From Myxococcus eversor (GTDB lineage: Bacteria > Myxococcota > Myxococcia > Myxococcales > Myxococcaceae), in the NCBI RefSeq assembly GCF_010894455.1, contig NZ_JAAIXY010000002.1, forward strand, positions 62,001 to 126,000: DNA of 64,000 nt, in the 5' to 3' direction. The position numbers and the translations under genes were made by a program. The notes beneath the pieces are model-generated. The model ran no database searches. It was not told where the DNA came from and was given only the letters and a program-made list of their open reading frames with translations. The first letter of the stretch is position 1, and each line of letters opens with the position of its first letter. Below are positions 8,691 to 17,555 of the stretch, piece after piece.

Positions 8691-8730
8691 CCCGGTCCCA
8701 GCCGAGCCCCCCGTCACGGCTGGGACCGGG
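8691..8730. terminator. Perfect 14-bp stem-loop, likely terminator
   Basis: CCCGGTCCCAGCCG at 8691-8704 pairs perfectly with CGGCTGGGACCGGG at 8717-8730 across a 12-nt loop. No T-tract follows on either strand. It sits about 280 bp downstream of the leftward secreted-protein gene and 60 bp upstream of the cyclase start, so it may end read-through or act in the cyclase leader. Confidence 0.55.
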
Positions 8731-8930
8731 CCCCGGATGACTCCTCGCCCTGGGAGGGCGCGGCCATGCATTTCATGAATTCCTTGGCCCTTCACGGGAT
8801 GAGCTCAACGGCCGCTCGCTCTCTGTCTTGCTGCGTCAGAGCCCGTGGAGGGAAAGGATGACGAGTGAACCATCCTGCTCGACTTCATCAGGATAATTCA
8901 TCACTGACGCGGCGCGCAAACCTCCCAGGA

Positions 8931-8954
8931 GGTCGGACACCGGGGTGTCTGACC
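8931..8954. terminator. 11-bp inverted repeat downstream of secreted-protein gene
   Basis: GGTCGGACACC (8931-8941) and GGTGTCTGACC (8944-8954) pair with one mismatch around a 2-nt centre. It lies about 55 bp beyond the stop of the gene at 9009-9830. The short centre fits either a terminator hairpin with some unpaired bases or a protein-binding palindrome. Confidence 0.4.
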
Positions 8955-9008
8955 CCCAACGTGGGGAGTCGGGCGGGAGTCCTGCTCAGGACAAGTGAGG
9001 GGTGGGCC

Positions 9009-9830
9009 TCACAGGTCGTCGCAGGGGGTCCCCAGGCGCGCGCCGGTGTAGATGCCCAGCTCGTTGTAGATGAGCGACAGGTTCTCCGAGACGGGCACCT
9101 GGCGCAGCTTGCGGCGGGCCTTCTTCTCCACCCAGACGGAGGGCAGCTCGCGGTCCAGCAGCAACTGGAGGTCGCCCTTCTTCGTGGAGAAAATCTCTCC
9201 CTTGGAGTCGGAGACGACGTTGAGCATCTGCTGCGGCTTGAGCCGTCCGCGCGGGCCGATGAAGACCCGGAAGCTCTTCTGCTCGGCTTCGGACCGGCCC
9301 CGCTCCACCAGGAAGTAGACGCCCTTCGTGTCGCGCAGCAGGGCGTACGGCTCATACTTCATGGGGCTGGGGTGGTAGGCCGCCTTGCGCAGCAGCTCGC
9401 GTGCGGGCTCCGTCGCCATCAACGTGAAGGGCGTCTCGCGCTGGCCACAGCGCACCGAGCAGGTGCCCGCCGCCGCGTCCACCTTGACGACGGAGTACGC
9501 GCGCGCGTCGACGCCGCTCCCGTCGAAGGACAGCTCCGGGTTCCAGAAGCGCGGCTCGAAGAAGGAGCCGGAGGAGAGCCGGACGACGTTGGGGGCGATG
9601 GGCACCTCGACGAAGGTCGCGCCGTCTCCGTAGAAGAGCTGGCGCTGCGCGCTCTCGAAGACCTCCGTCGAGGAGACGTAATGCCCCTTGCCGTCGGTGC
9701 AGACGGCGGTGCGCTCCAGGAGGATGCGCTTGCGCAGCGAGTCCTCGCGCCCCCAGGGGGGCTCGTGGGCGAGGACGGTGGAGGAGGACAGCGTCAGGAG
9801 CAGCGCGAGGCGACGGGCCAGCAGGTTCAT
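9009..9830 (-). CDS. Secreted protein of unknown function
   Basis: 273 aa from ATG 9830, chosen because it begins with a signal peptide (MNLLARRLALLLTLSSSTVLA) and has GAGG upstream. The mature part has four cysteines in pairs (near TAVCTDG, GTCSVRCG and TPCDDL) and alternating strands, suggesting a disulfide-stabilised extracytoplasmic protein. No known family is recognised. It starts 11 bp after the stop of the lipoprotein gene 9842-10666, which in turn follows a kinase gene, so the three probably form one leftward operon. Confidence 0.75.
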   Translation of the reverse strand: MNLLARRLALLLTLSSSTVLAHEPPWGREDSLRKRILLERTAVCTDGKGHYVSSTEVFESAQRQLFYGDGATFVEVPIAPNVVRLSSGSFFEPRFWNPELSFDGSGVDARAYSVVKVDAAAGTCSVRCGQRETPFTLMATEPARELLRKAAYHPSPMKYEPYALLRDTKGVYFLVERGRSEAEQKSFRVFIGPRGRLKPQQMLNVVSDSKGEIFSTKKGDLQLLLDRELPSVWVEKKARRKLRQVPVSENLSLIYNELGIYTGARLGTPCDDL

Positions 9831-9841
9831 GGGAGCGAGCC

Positions 9842-10666
9842 TCACAGGTGGTCCAGGAAGAAGTCGGCGTAGGAGGCGGTGTCCATGCCGCCGGTGGCGG
9901 GGGCGATGGTCCACTGGAGCGTTCCGTTCTCAACCTTGCCGCCGTAGCTGGTGCCGTTGCGGCACTCCATGCGTTGCAGCGCGCGCTTCACCGTCTTGCG
10001 AGCCTCCTCCGAGTCCCGGCACAGGTTCTGGAGGGCCTCCAGCGGTCCGGCGCAGTACGCGCCGATGGGGTGCTCGCGCAGCTCCTTGTCGGAGACGGTG
10101 TCCCAGGCCACCTGGACCGGGAAGGACGTGCCGCACTTCTCGTGGGTCTCCTTCACCCGCCTGGCGAGGTCGCGCTCCTCGGAGGCGGCCCAGAACGCCT
10201 TGTCGAAGGCAGCGGCGCGCTCGAGCGTGCCGTCCGCGAGCTGCCGCTGGTACAGCTCCACCACGTCATCGACGTCCACCTTCTTGGAGCGCTCCTCGCT
10301 GCCGTAGAGGGTGACGGGGTCTTCCTTGTCGAAGCGGTTGAGGGTGTTCCTCCCGTTCGACTTCTTGGACGGGGCCAGACGCACCAGGCGCAGGCGCTTG
10401 CCGCGCCAGTCCGTCCAGTAGGAGTTGTCGTCGCTGACGCTGTGGAGGGCGACCTTGCCGTCCAGGTCATCCCCCGGGGCGTGGAACTGGACCAGGGCCT
10501 TGCGGGAGCCCGAGGGCAGCAGCGGGACGATGGTGATGACGTCTCCGCCCTCGGACGTGAAGACCGACGCCTGTCCTTCCGGCTTGGGGGCTTCCCCCGT
10601 GGGGCGCGCGTTTCGCGAACAGCCGAGCGCGACGACCACGACACTCAACGCCAACAAGACTCTCAA
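9842..10666 (-). CDS. Lipoprotein of unknown function
   Basis: 274 aa. The start is a TTG at 10666, supported by AGGGGAG seven bases upstream and by the lipoprotein signal it opens (MRVLLALSVVVVALGC). The body has a mixed alpha/beta N-terminal part with repeated Asp/Lys, and a helical segment (about 120-175) with the C-terminal cysteines CGTSF, YCAGP and LCRDS. No domain is recognised. It lies between a Ser/Thr kinase gene (54 bp upstream) and a secreted-protein gene (11 bp downstream), so it is a plausible envelope partner of that kinase. Confidence 0.75.
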   Translation of the reverse strand: MRVLLALSVVVVALGCSRNARPTGEAPKPEGQASVFTSEGGDVITIVPLLPSGSRKALVQFHAPGDDLDGKVALHSVSDDNSYWTDWRGKRLRLVRLAPSKKSNGRNTLNRFDKEDPVTLYGSEERSKKVDVDDVVELYQRQLADGTLERAAAFDKAFWAASEERDLARRVKETHEKCGTSFPVQVAWDTVSDKELREHPIGAYCAGPLEALQNLCRDSEEARKTVKRALQRMECRNGTSYGGKVENGTLQWTIAPATGGMDTASYADFFLDHL

Positions 10667-10720
10667 GCAACTCCCCTTGGGTGTGGAGCCCCGCGTGGAC
10701 GCCCGTCACGGGCGCCGCCT

Positions 10721-12985
10721 TCACAGGGCGATGTCGTACTGCTTGCAGTATTGGCGCACCTGGGCGCGCTCCGCGGCGGGCACGCGAAGCCAGACGGTGC
10801 GCGCGTTGGACAAATCCTTCTGGCGACAGTGGACACGCGTCAGCAGCGCGAAGGAGGCGCCCGTGACTTGCGTCCGCTGACTGCGGCGCACCAGGTGGAG
10901 CGCCTCGGCCGGGTCTCCACGCTCCAGCGCCTGCTCCGCCAGTTCGAGGTCCGCGAGCGCGCCAGCCTGGATGGACTCCTTGCCGCTCGGATGCGGGGTG
11001 CCCACGGGGTTTCGAGCCGAGTCATCGGGCGACGTCCCATTGCCCCAGGGCTTCGCCTTCAACTTCACGCTCGTCTCCGACGTCGAGGGCACCACGTTGG
11101 GAGAACCGATGGCGAGCGCGTTGTCCGGCTTCGCCTTCTCCGTGGGCGAGTCCTCGCGCGGCGCCTGGGCCGGCGGCTCTTGCGAGGGCGCATCCTGTCC
11201 CACGGGCGGCGGGTTCTCCTGCACCAGCGACGAAGGCGGAGCCCCGGGCGTGGGGTTTGCCTGCGTCGGAGCTGAAGGCGGGGACCCGAGCCCGCCAATC
11301 TCCACGGCCGTCGGGTCCGCCTGCACCGGCGACGACGGCGGGGCCCCGGGCGCGCCATGTCCCACGGGCGGCGGGTTCGCCTGTGTCAGGGCGGAGGGAG
11401 GCAGGGTATCGCCAGGTGCCGCGGGAGGAGCCTCGCGCGCCGGGGCCGGGTTGTTCGAGGCGGACATGGAGCCGTCTCGAGCCGCGAAGGGCAGGACGCG
11501 CGAGAGCCCCAGGCCCACGGCGATGAGCACACCCGCGGCCAGCGCCACCCTCACCAGGAGCTTGCGCGAGACGAGGGCCGCGACTCCTCGCGAGGCGGAG
11601 CGAATCGTCGGGAGCTCGGGCTCCAAGTCTTCGGACTCCGAGGGAGCCGGGCTCACCGGCGCGGCCTTCGACGGCTTCCACACCTCGAGCGGAGCCGCCG
11701 CCACGGCCTCGGGCACGGGAGGAGGCGCGGAGGAGCCGGCCTTCGGCGACGACACGCGCACCGACTTCCCGACGAGGCCAGAGGACTCCGAGGGACGTGA
11801 GGCCTCGCCCTGCGCCGAGCGCCGAGCGGCCTCCGCGACGTGCGCGGACTCACCATTCGCGGGGCGTCGAGACGGCTCCGCACCCTGCGCCGAGCGCCGC
11901 GCGGACTCCGGAGCCTGCGCGGGCGCACCCTGCGCGGAGCTTCGGGACGCGGCGTGCTGGGACGGACGACGGGGCGCGGCGGCCACCGTGGCGGGCCTCG
12001 ACGGAGGAGACGCGATGGGCCGGGGCTGCACGGTCGCCGTGGGCACCTGCGCGGCGGGCGGAGCGACGACTTGCGGCGGCATGTCCGCGGGCGGCGTCAC
12101 GGTGCGCAGCGGCGTCCCCGTCAGCGCGGCGATGAACGCGCTCACATCCGGGAAGCGGTCCTCCGGGCGCTTCGCCAGCGCCTTCTCGATGGCGCGGATG
12201 ACGTGCTCGGGCGTCTCCGGGGCCGCTTCGGCCAGGGGCTCCGGTGGGTCATAAACGATGCGGTAGATGAGCTCCGGAAGGATGCCCCCGTCCTTGAAGG
12301 GCAGCTTGCGCGCCAGCATCTCGTAGACCATGCACCCGAACGAGAAGATGTCCGTGCGCAGGTCCACGTCCTTGTTCTTCCCCGTCGCCTGCTCCGGGGC
12401 CATGTACTGCGGCGTGCCCAGCAGGATGGCGTCCTGCGTCTGCACCGTCTTCGAGTCGAGAATCTTGGAGATGCCGAAGTCGAGCAGCTTCACGTGCTCC
12501 ACCTGCATGCCCGCTATCTCCATGGGCACCAGGAACACGTTGCCGGGCTTCAAGTCCCGGTGGATGACGCCCACGCCGTGCGCGGCCTGGAGCGCGGAGC
12601 CCATCTGCCGCGCAATCGAGAACACCTCCGTCAGCGTCAGCGGCGCGCCCTTGCGCATCCGCCGCGACAGCGGCATCCCGCGCAGGTGCTCCATCACCAG
12701 GAACGGCGAGCCGTCCTCCAGCGTGTCGAAGTCGATGACCTCCACGATGTTCGGATGGCCCAGCCGGGTCGCGATCTCCGCCTCGCGCCGGAAGCGGAGG
12801 TAGACGTCCTTTCCCAGACTGGAGTCGGGCCGCAGCACCTTGATGGCCACCTGCCGACCCGGCAGCCGCAGATGGCGCGCCAGGAAGACGGTGCCCATGC
12901 CGCCTCGGCCAAGCACGCCGGAAATCTCGTACGTGTCCCGAAGGACGGTGCCGAGTGGAATGTCGTGTGCCGCCGAGGAACTCAT
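10721..12985 (-). CDS. Membrane Ser/Thr protein kinase with long Pro/Ala linker
   Basis: 754 aa from ATG 12985, where the conserved kinase N-terminus begins. Kinase domain at about 18-290: LGRGGMGTVF, K49, HRDLKPGN (D144), DFG 169-171 and GTPQYMAPEQ; all catalytic residues are present. About 295-470 is a low-complexity cytoplasmic linker rich in Pro, Ala, Ser and Arg. One transmembrane helix lies at about 476-498. The outer part is a second low-complexity region with repeated APPSSPVQ/ANPTPG-like units, then a C-terminal helical domain (last 80 residues) resembling a TPR pair with two cysteines. It heads a likely operon with the two secreted proteins downstream. Confidence 0.93.
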   Translation of the reverse strand: MSSSAAHDIPLGTVLRDTYEISGVLGRGGMGTVFLARHLRLPGRQVAIKVLRPDSSLGKDVYLRFRREAEIATRLGHPNIVEVIDFDTLEDGSPFLVMEHLRGMPLSRRMRKGAPLTLTEVFSIARQMGSALQAAHGVGVIHRDLKPGNVFLVPMEIAGMQVEHVKLLDFGISKILDSKTVQTQDAILLGTPQYMAPEQATGKNKDVDLRTDIFSFGCMVYEMLARKLPFKDGGILPELIYRIVYDPPEPLAEAAPETPEHVIRAIEKALAKRPEDRFPDVSAFIAALTGTPLRTVTPPADMPPQVVAPPAAQVPTATVQPRPIASPPSRPATVAAAPRRPSQHAASRSSAQGAPAQAPESARRSAQGAEPSRRPANGESAHVAEAARRSAQGEASRPSESSGLVGKSVRVSSPKAGSSAPPPVPEAVAAAPLEVWKPSKAAPVSPAPSESEDLEPELPTIRSASRGVAALVSRKLLVRVALAAGVLIAVGLGLSRVLPFAARDGSMSASNNPAPAREAPPAAPGDTLPPSALTQANPPPVGHGAPGAPPSSPVQADPTAVEIGGLGSPPSAPTQANPTPGAPPSSLVQENPPPVGQDAPSQEPPAQAPREDSPTEKAKPDNALAIGSPNVVPSTSETSVKLKAKPWGNGTSPDDSARNPVGTPHPSGKESIQAGALADLELAEQALERGDPAEALHLVRRSQRTQVTGASFALLTRVHCRQKDLSNARTVWLRVPAAERAQVRQYCKQYDIAL

Positions 12986-13184
12986 GGAAGACCGGCCTTC
13001 ACTCCGGAAGCCGCATTCTATCCTGGAGCCCCTGACACGCCTTGGCCAGTCATCCGCCGTTGCTACACGTCCCCGTGGGATTTCCGCAAGGACACTGGAC
13101 GCCGGCACGCCTCGACTCGGGCGCGCCGGCTATCGACTTCTCACAGCTTGAGGAACCGATGGATGCGGGGAATCCACATCCAGC

Positions 13185-15263
13185 CTACCTGGCGGGTGGG
13201 GTCGCCACCTCGCTGGCCGCGCGCAGCTCCTTCACCACGCGTGTGGCGCCGTAGACGTGCTCCAGGGCGGCGAGGATGCCGTCTCCGTGCACCGCCACCG
13301 CGCGGTTCGTCTCGGGGACATACGCATACCGGCCGCCGAGTGAGTGCAGGTTGCCGTCGAAGATGAGTCCGACGACGCGCCCATCGCGGTCCACGACGGG
13401 AGAGCCGGAGTTGCCGCCGATGATGTCGTTGGTGGAGGCCATGTCCAACGGCGTCTCGTCCGGCACCTTGCCCTTCGCCTTCATCCAGGTGTCCGGCAGC
13501 TTGAAGGGCTCATTGCCCGTGTGCCGCGCGTACGCGCCACCGAACGTCGTCAGCGCCGGCACGGCGCGGCCATTCTCGTCCCAGCCCTTCAGCTGTCCGG
13601 CGTTGAGGCGCAGCGTGAAGGTGGCGTCGGGATAGCCGGAGGTGCCGAACACCGCGAGGTGCGCCTTGGCCAGCCGCTCGCCGTTGCGCTTGAGCACCGC
13701 CTCCACCGTGTCCTCGTAGCGCTTGCGCACCGCTCTCGCCTCCGCGTCCACCTTGCGCGCGAAGAGCAGCATCGGGTCCTTCGACGCGTCCACCGCCGCC
13801 TTGCCGCCATCCAGCAGCGCCTGCCGCGTCTTCACGTCGCCCAGCTTCGTGCCGCGCACCAGCGAGCGAGCCAGCGCCTCGGGGGCCTCCGCGCCGAGCA
13901 CCTGCCGCACGAAGGGGTCATCCGCGCCCAGCGTCTCGCGCAGACGGCCAAGGCCGAAGGAGAGCACCGCTTCGTCCAGCTCCAGGGTGATGGGCGCGGC
14001 GCGCAGGAGGTTCTGACGCAGCGAGGGGAGCTGCGCGTCGGTGTACTCGCGCAGGCGCTCCGCGTTGGCCTTGGGCTGCTCCTCGGCGATGCGCACCAGG
14101 TGGCGCGCCAGCGTGAACAGCTCCGAGGAGAACGCGTCTCCGCCTTCCTTCATCCGGTACTCGGGCAGCATGCGGCGGTACGTGTCGAGCGCCTTCGCCG
14201 TCTCCTCCCACGCCCCCGCCGTGGCGGCCTTCACCGTGGCGTTGGCCTCCACGCGCTTCCTCAACTCCGCCTCCTCCTCGCGCTTGCGTGCGAGCAGCGA
14301 CGGGTCCGCCAGGGCCTGGTGCCGACCGCGCAATGCCTTCAGCCCGTTCTCCACCCCGCGCAGCCGCGAGCGCGTGGTGCGGTAGCGCTCCGGAGAGCCG
14401 CTGGAGTACTCCTTCAGCTTGCCGCGCAGCTCGGAGAGCTGCAGCAGCGTGTAGGGCAGGTTCACGTCGCGCTGGAACTCCAGCTCCGCGACGGTGGCCT
14501 TGCGCTCGGTGCCGCCGGGGTGGCCAGAGACGAAGACGAGGTCTCCGTCCTTGGCGCCCTGCTTCGCCCACGGCAGGTAGTCCGGGCTCTTCGCGGGCGC
14601 GTCGTCCTTCCACACGCGCAGGAAGGCCACGTCGTAGCCGAAGCGCGGGAAGTGGAAGTTGTCCGGGTCTCCACCGAAGGCCGCCATGGAGAACTCGGGG
14701 GCGAAGGCCAGGCGCACGTCCTGGAAGCGGCGGTACTCGTAGAGGTGATACTTGCCGCCGTTGAACAGCGTCACCACGTCACAGCGCACGTCGGTGGACG
14801 TCGCGCACGCGGACTCCACGGCGGACATCTCCTTCTTGAGCGCGGTGTTGAAGGCCGCGCCGGCGAGGCCCTTCGTCGCCGCGTTCATCCGCTCGGTGAC
14901 GTCGGTCATCTTCACCAGCTGGTTGGCCTCCACCTTGGGGCAGCGGCGCTCCTCCGCGGGCGTCCGGGCCTGGAAGCCCTTGGCCAGCAGGTCCTCCTTG
15001 GGCGAGGACAAGTCTTCGATGCAGCCGCGGACACAGTGGTGATTCGTCATCACCAGGCCGTCCGGAGACACGAAGCTGGCGGAGCAGCCGCCGGCCAGTC
15101 TCACCGAGCCGAGCCGGACCTTGTCCAGCCACGCCTGCGTGGGCGTGAAACCATGGGCCTTGTTCACCGCCTCCGAGGGAAAGGCGTCATAGGTCCACAT
15201 GCCCTCGTCCGCGGCGGCGGGGAGGGACATGAGCAGGCCAAGTGCGAGCAATGCACGGTCCAC
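13185..15263 (-). CDS. S46-family dipeptidyl-peptidase-like serine protease
   Basis: 692 aa with a GTG start at 15263 preceded by AAGGA. A signal peptide (LLALGLLMSLPAAA) precedes the S46 domain, which fills the protein. Catalytic features are clear: TNHHC at 74-77 for the His, and GNSGSPVVD near residue 621 for the Ser. The mature N-terminus DEGMWTYDAFP matches the conserved S46 opening. Relatives (DPP7, DPP11) remove dipeptides from peptide N-termini in the periplasm, feeding amino-acid catabolism, which fits a predatory or proteolytic lifestyle. The gene stands alone, divergent from the lipase gene. Confidence 0.93.
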   Translation of the reverse strand: MDRALLALGLLMSLPAAADEGMWTYDAFPSEAVNKAHGFTPTQAWLDKVRLGSVRLAGGCSASFVSPDGLVMTNHHCVRGCIEDLSSPKEDLLAKGFQARTPAEERRCPKVEANQLVKMTDVTERMNAATKGLAGAAFNTALKKEMSAVESACATSTDVRCDVVTLFNGGKYHLYEYRRFQDVRLAFAPEFSMAAFGGDPDNFHFPRFGYDVAFLRVWKDDAPAKSPDYLPWAKQGAKDGDLVFVSGHPGGTERKATVAELEFQRDVNLPYTLLQLSELRGKLKEYSSGSPERYRTTRSRLRGVENGLKALRGRHQALADPSLLARKREEEAELRKRVEANATVKAATAGAWEETAKALDTYRRMLPEYRMKEGGDAFSSELFTLARHLVRIAEEQPKANAERLREYTDAQLPSLRQNLLRAAPITLELDEAVLSFGLGRLRETLGADDPFVRQVLGAEAPEALARSLVRGTKLGDVKTRQALLDGGKAAVDASKDPMLLFARKVDAEARAVRKRYEDTVEAVLKRNGERLAKAHLAVFGTSGYPDATFTLRLNAGQLKGWDENGRAVPALTTFGGAYARHTGNEPFKLPDTWMKAKGKVPDETPLDMASTNDIIGGNSGSPVVDRDGRVVGLIFDGNLHSLGGRYAYVPETNRAVAVHGDGILAALEHVYGATRVVKELRAASEVATPPAR

Positions 15264-15371
15264 GGAGTTCGTCCTTCTTGTTGACGGGGTGAGAAAGGCG
15301 CCGGTGAACGCCTGCTCGGAGGGTGCATTCCCGAGCGGGAATCACGCGTCGCGTCAGGTATGGTGGAGACA

Positions 15372-16514
15372 ATGGCCGCGAAGCACCACATCTATCTGGT
15401 CCCCGGGTTTTTCGGGTTCATCAACCTGGGTGAGCTCGTCTACTTCGGACACGCGCTCGACTACCTGAAGGCGGAGCTGGCTCGTCGCGGCATGACGGAG
15501 TCGGAGGTCGTCATCGTCCTGTCTCATCCGACGGCGTCCATCCGGACGCGCACGGCGGACCTGCTCCGGGCCGTGCAGGAGACGGCGAGCGGAGATGACG
15601 GACCCATCCACCTGGTGGGCCACTCGACGGGAGGACTGGACGCGCGGTTGTTCGTCAGCCCGGGCGCGCAGCTCGCGGAGGGGCTGGAGCTGGAGCCCTT
15701 CGCCAGGCGGGTGCGCTCGGTGGTGACGGTGTCCGCGCCGCACGCGGGCACGCCGCTGGCGTCGTTCTTCCTGGGACTCTTCGGGCAGAAGCTCTTGAAG
15801 CTGCTGTCGCTGTTCACCGTGTACGTGCTGCGCTTCGGCCGGCTACCGTTGCGAGTGGTGTTCCGCTTCGGGCACCTGATGGCGCGCGCGGATGACCAGC
15901 TCGGGTGGAAGCAGACGCTGTTGGATCAACTCTATGACCAGCTCCTGGGGGACTTCTCCTCTGAGCGGCGCGACGCGGTGACGAAGTTCCTGAGCGATGT
16001 GGGCAATGACACGTCGCTGATTCCGCAGCTCACGCCGGAGGGCATCGACCTGTTCAACGCGAGCACGTTGGACCGGCCGGGTGTGCGCTATGGCTCGGTG
16101 GTGACTCAGGCGCGGCCGCCGTCGCTGCGCACGCGCGTGTCGGCGGGGCTGGACCCCTACGCGCAACTCACACACACCATCTACGCGTTCATGTATGGGC
16201 AGACACAGCGGATGCCGCTGACGGCGCTGCCGCTGCACTCGCCCGCGCAGACGGCGGCGCTGGTGCAGGCGTATGGGGCGATGCCGGGCCCCACGGCGTG
16301 TGACGGCATCGTCCCCACGCGCTCACAAGTCTACGGGCGCGTGCTGGCGGCGGTGCGCGCGGACCACCTGGATGCGATTGGCCACTTCGACCAGCCGGCG
16401 CACCAGCCGCCGCACGTGGACTGGCTCATCTCCGGCTCGGGCTTCCGGCGGCCCCAGTTCGAGGCCACCTGGAAGGCCATCACCGACTTCCTCTTCGAGG
16501 ACGAGCCGCGCTGA
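15372..16514 (+). CDS. Alpha/beta-hydrolase, lipase/esterase-like
   Basis: 380 aa from ATG 15372; an in-frame ATG at 15360 would add four residues and neither has ideal ribosome-site spacing. Near the N-terminus HIYLVPGFFGF is the oxyanion-hole strand of alpha/beta hydrolases, and VGHSTGGLDARLF is the nucleophile elbow with catalytic Ser. The acid and His are probably in ACDGIVP and HLDAIGHFDQP near residues 320-345. A hydrophobic insertion around 140-170 (LLSLFTVYVLRFGRLPL) may be a lid. It has no signal peptide. Substrate likely a lipid or ester; not determinable here. Confidence 0.85.
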   Translation: MAAKHHIYLVPGFFGFINLGELVYFGHALDYLKAELARRGMTESEVVIVLSHPTASIRTRTADLLRAVQETASGDDGPIHLVGHSTGGLDARLFVSPGAQLAEGLELEPFARRVRSVVTVSAPHAGTPLASFFLGLFGQKLLKLLSLFTVYVLRFGRLPLRVVFRFGHLMARADDQLGWKQTLLDQLYDQLLGDFSSERRDAVTKFLSDVGNDTSLIPQLTPEGIDLFNASTLDRPGVRYGSVVTQARPPSLRTRVSAGLDPYAQLTHTIYAFMYGQTQRMPLTALPLHSPAQTAALVQAYGAMPGPTACDGIVPTRSQVYGRVLAAVRADHLDAIGHFDQPAHQPPHVDWLISGSGFRRPQFEATWKAITDFLFEDEPR

Positions 16515-16522
16515 GCCCCGAG

Positions 16523-16547
16523 CGAGCGGGCCCTCGGGGGCCACTCG
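16523..16547 (+). terminator. Hairpin after lipase gene
   Basis: CGAG (16523-16526) and GGCCC (16529-16533) pair with GGGCC (16538-16542) and CTCG (16544-16547) around the loop TCGG, with small internal bulges. It begins 9 bp after the lipase stop. There is no T-run. Confidence 0.45.
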
Positions 16548-16560
16548 GGACGGTGGCGCG

Positions 16561-16595
16561 ATTGGATGAAACATTGGCGCCATGCGATTGGCGCC
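16561..16595. promoter_or_regulatory. Direct repeats upstream of SDR-AraC operon, candidate operator
   Basis: ATTGGCGCC occurs at 16573-16581 and again at 16587-16595, a 14-bp period, with a partial copy ATTGGATG at 16561-16568. They lie 75-110 bp upstream of the SDR start. AraC-family proteins typically bind direct repeats, and the regulator is encoded in the same operon, so autoregulation is a reasonable inference. Confidence 0.45.
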
Positions 16596-16669
16596 GTCGT
16601 GGGGCGGTTCGTAACTCTTGGGCGTGGCCGAATTCACGGCACGACGACGAGAGAAGAAGGACGGTCCCC

Positions 16670-17554
16670 ATGTCGAAGGTCTGGCTCATCACTGGAAGCT
16701 CTCGCGGCCTTGGCCGTGATTTGGCGGAGGCCGTGCTGGCGGCCGGTCACCGGCTCGTGGCCACGGCGCGCAAGCCGGAGCAACTGAAGGACCTGGTGGA
16801 GCGGTATGGCGACCGGGTGCGCGCCGTGGCGCTCGACGTGACGGACCCCGCCGCGGCGCGAGCAGCCGTCGAGGAGGCGACCCGCGCCTTCGGACGGTTG
16901 GACGTCGTCGTCAACAACGCGGGCTACGCCAACGTGGCGGCCATCGAGGACGTGGACGAGGCGGACTTCCGCGAGCAGTTCGAGACGAACTTCTTCGGGA
17001 TGATGCATGTCACCCGCGCCGCCCTGCCGGTGCTCCGCGCGCAGAAGGACGGGCACATCATCCAGGTGTCCTCCATCGGCGGACGCCGAGGCTCGCCCGG
17101 ACTGGCGTCGTACCAGTCCGCGAAGTGGGCGATGGAGGGGTTCTCGGAGGTCCTCGCGCAGGAGGTGGGGCCGCTGGGCATCCGGGTGACCATCGTCGAG
17201 CCCGGGGGCATGCGCACCGACTGGGCTGGCTCGTCCATGAACGTCGGTGACATCAGTGACGCCTACAAGCCCACGGTGGGCGCCTTCACCCAGCACGTGC
17301 GCCAGGGCGCGGACGGCGCGCGCGGAGACCCGATGAAGGCGGCGAAGGCGATTCTCAAGATTGCCGACGAGAAGCAGCCGCCCCTGCGCCTGTTGCTCGG
17401 GTCCGACGCGGTCTTCCTGGCGGAGGTCATCGTCCAGGAGCGCGCGGCGGAGGATTCGCGGTGGAAGTCGCTCAGCATCTCCACGGACGTTGATGGCCTT
17501 GTCCCCTTCGCGGAGACTCCGGTCGCCAAGATGTTGGTGACCAAGAGGAACTGA
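16670..17554 (+). CDS. Short-chain dehydrogenase/reductase
   Basis: 294 aa from ATG 16670 with AAGGA upstream. It is a classical SDR: NAD(P)-binding TGSSRGLG at 9-15, NNAG at 82-85, and catalytic S135, Y148 and K152 (YQSAK). ATARKP after the second strand suggests NADP(H) preference through the Arg/Lys pair. The C-terminal third is longer than in minimal SDRs, as in the SDR5-like group. The AraC-type regulator starts 1 bp after its stop, so the enzyme is probably its regulated target. Substrate unknown. Confidence 0.92.
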   Translation: MSKVWLITGSSRGLGRDLAEAVLAAGHRLVATARKPEQLKDLVERYGDRVRAVALDVTDPAAARAAVEEATRAFGRLDVVVNNAGYANVAAIEDVDEADFREQFETNFFGMMHVTRAALPVLRAQKDGHIIQVSSIGGRRGSPGLASYQSAKWAMEGFSEVLAQEVGPLGIRVTIVEPGGMRTDWAGSSMNVGDISDAYKPTVGAFTQHVRQGADGARGDPMKAAKAILKIADEKQPPLRLLLGSDAVFLAEVIVQERAAEDSRWKSLSISTDVDGLVPFAETPVAKMLVTKRN

Positions 17555-17555
17555 C

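Larger units (their letters stand above)
8633..9008. other. Intergenic region with several inverted repeats
   Basis: No gene is supported in these 376 bp. The stretch holds a 14-bp perfect stem at 8691-8730, a second stem at 8931-8954, an imperfect palindrome at about 8951-8970 and a short stem GTCCTG-CT-CAGGAC near 8980. The region between 8880 and 8905 is locally less GC-rich. The leftward gene 9009-9830 ends into this region and the leftward cyclase gene starts from it, so it should contain a terminator and a promoter. Confidence 0.6.

Noticed and set aside
13344..15284. A 646-codon + strand frame over the S46 peptidase gene
   Set aside because: Antisense shadow; the peptidase has catalytic motifs and a signal peptide on the other strand.
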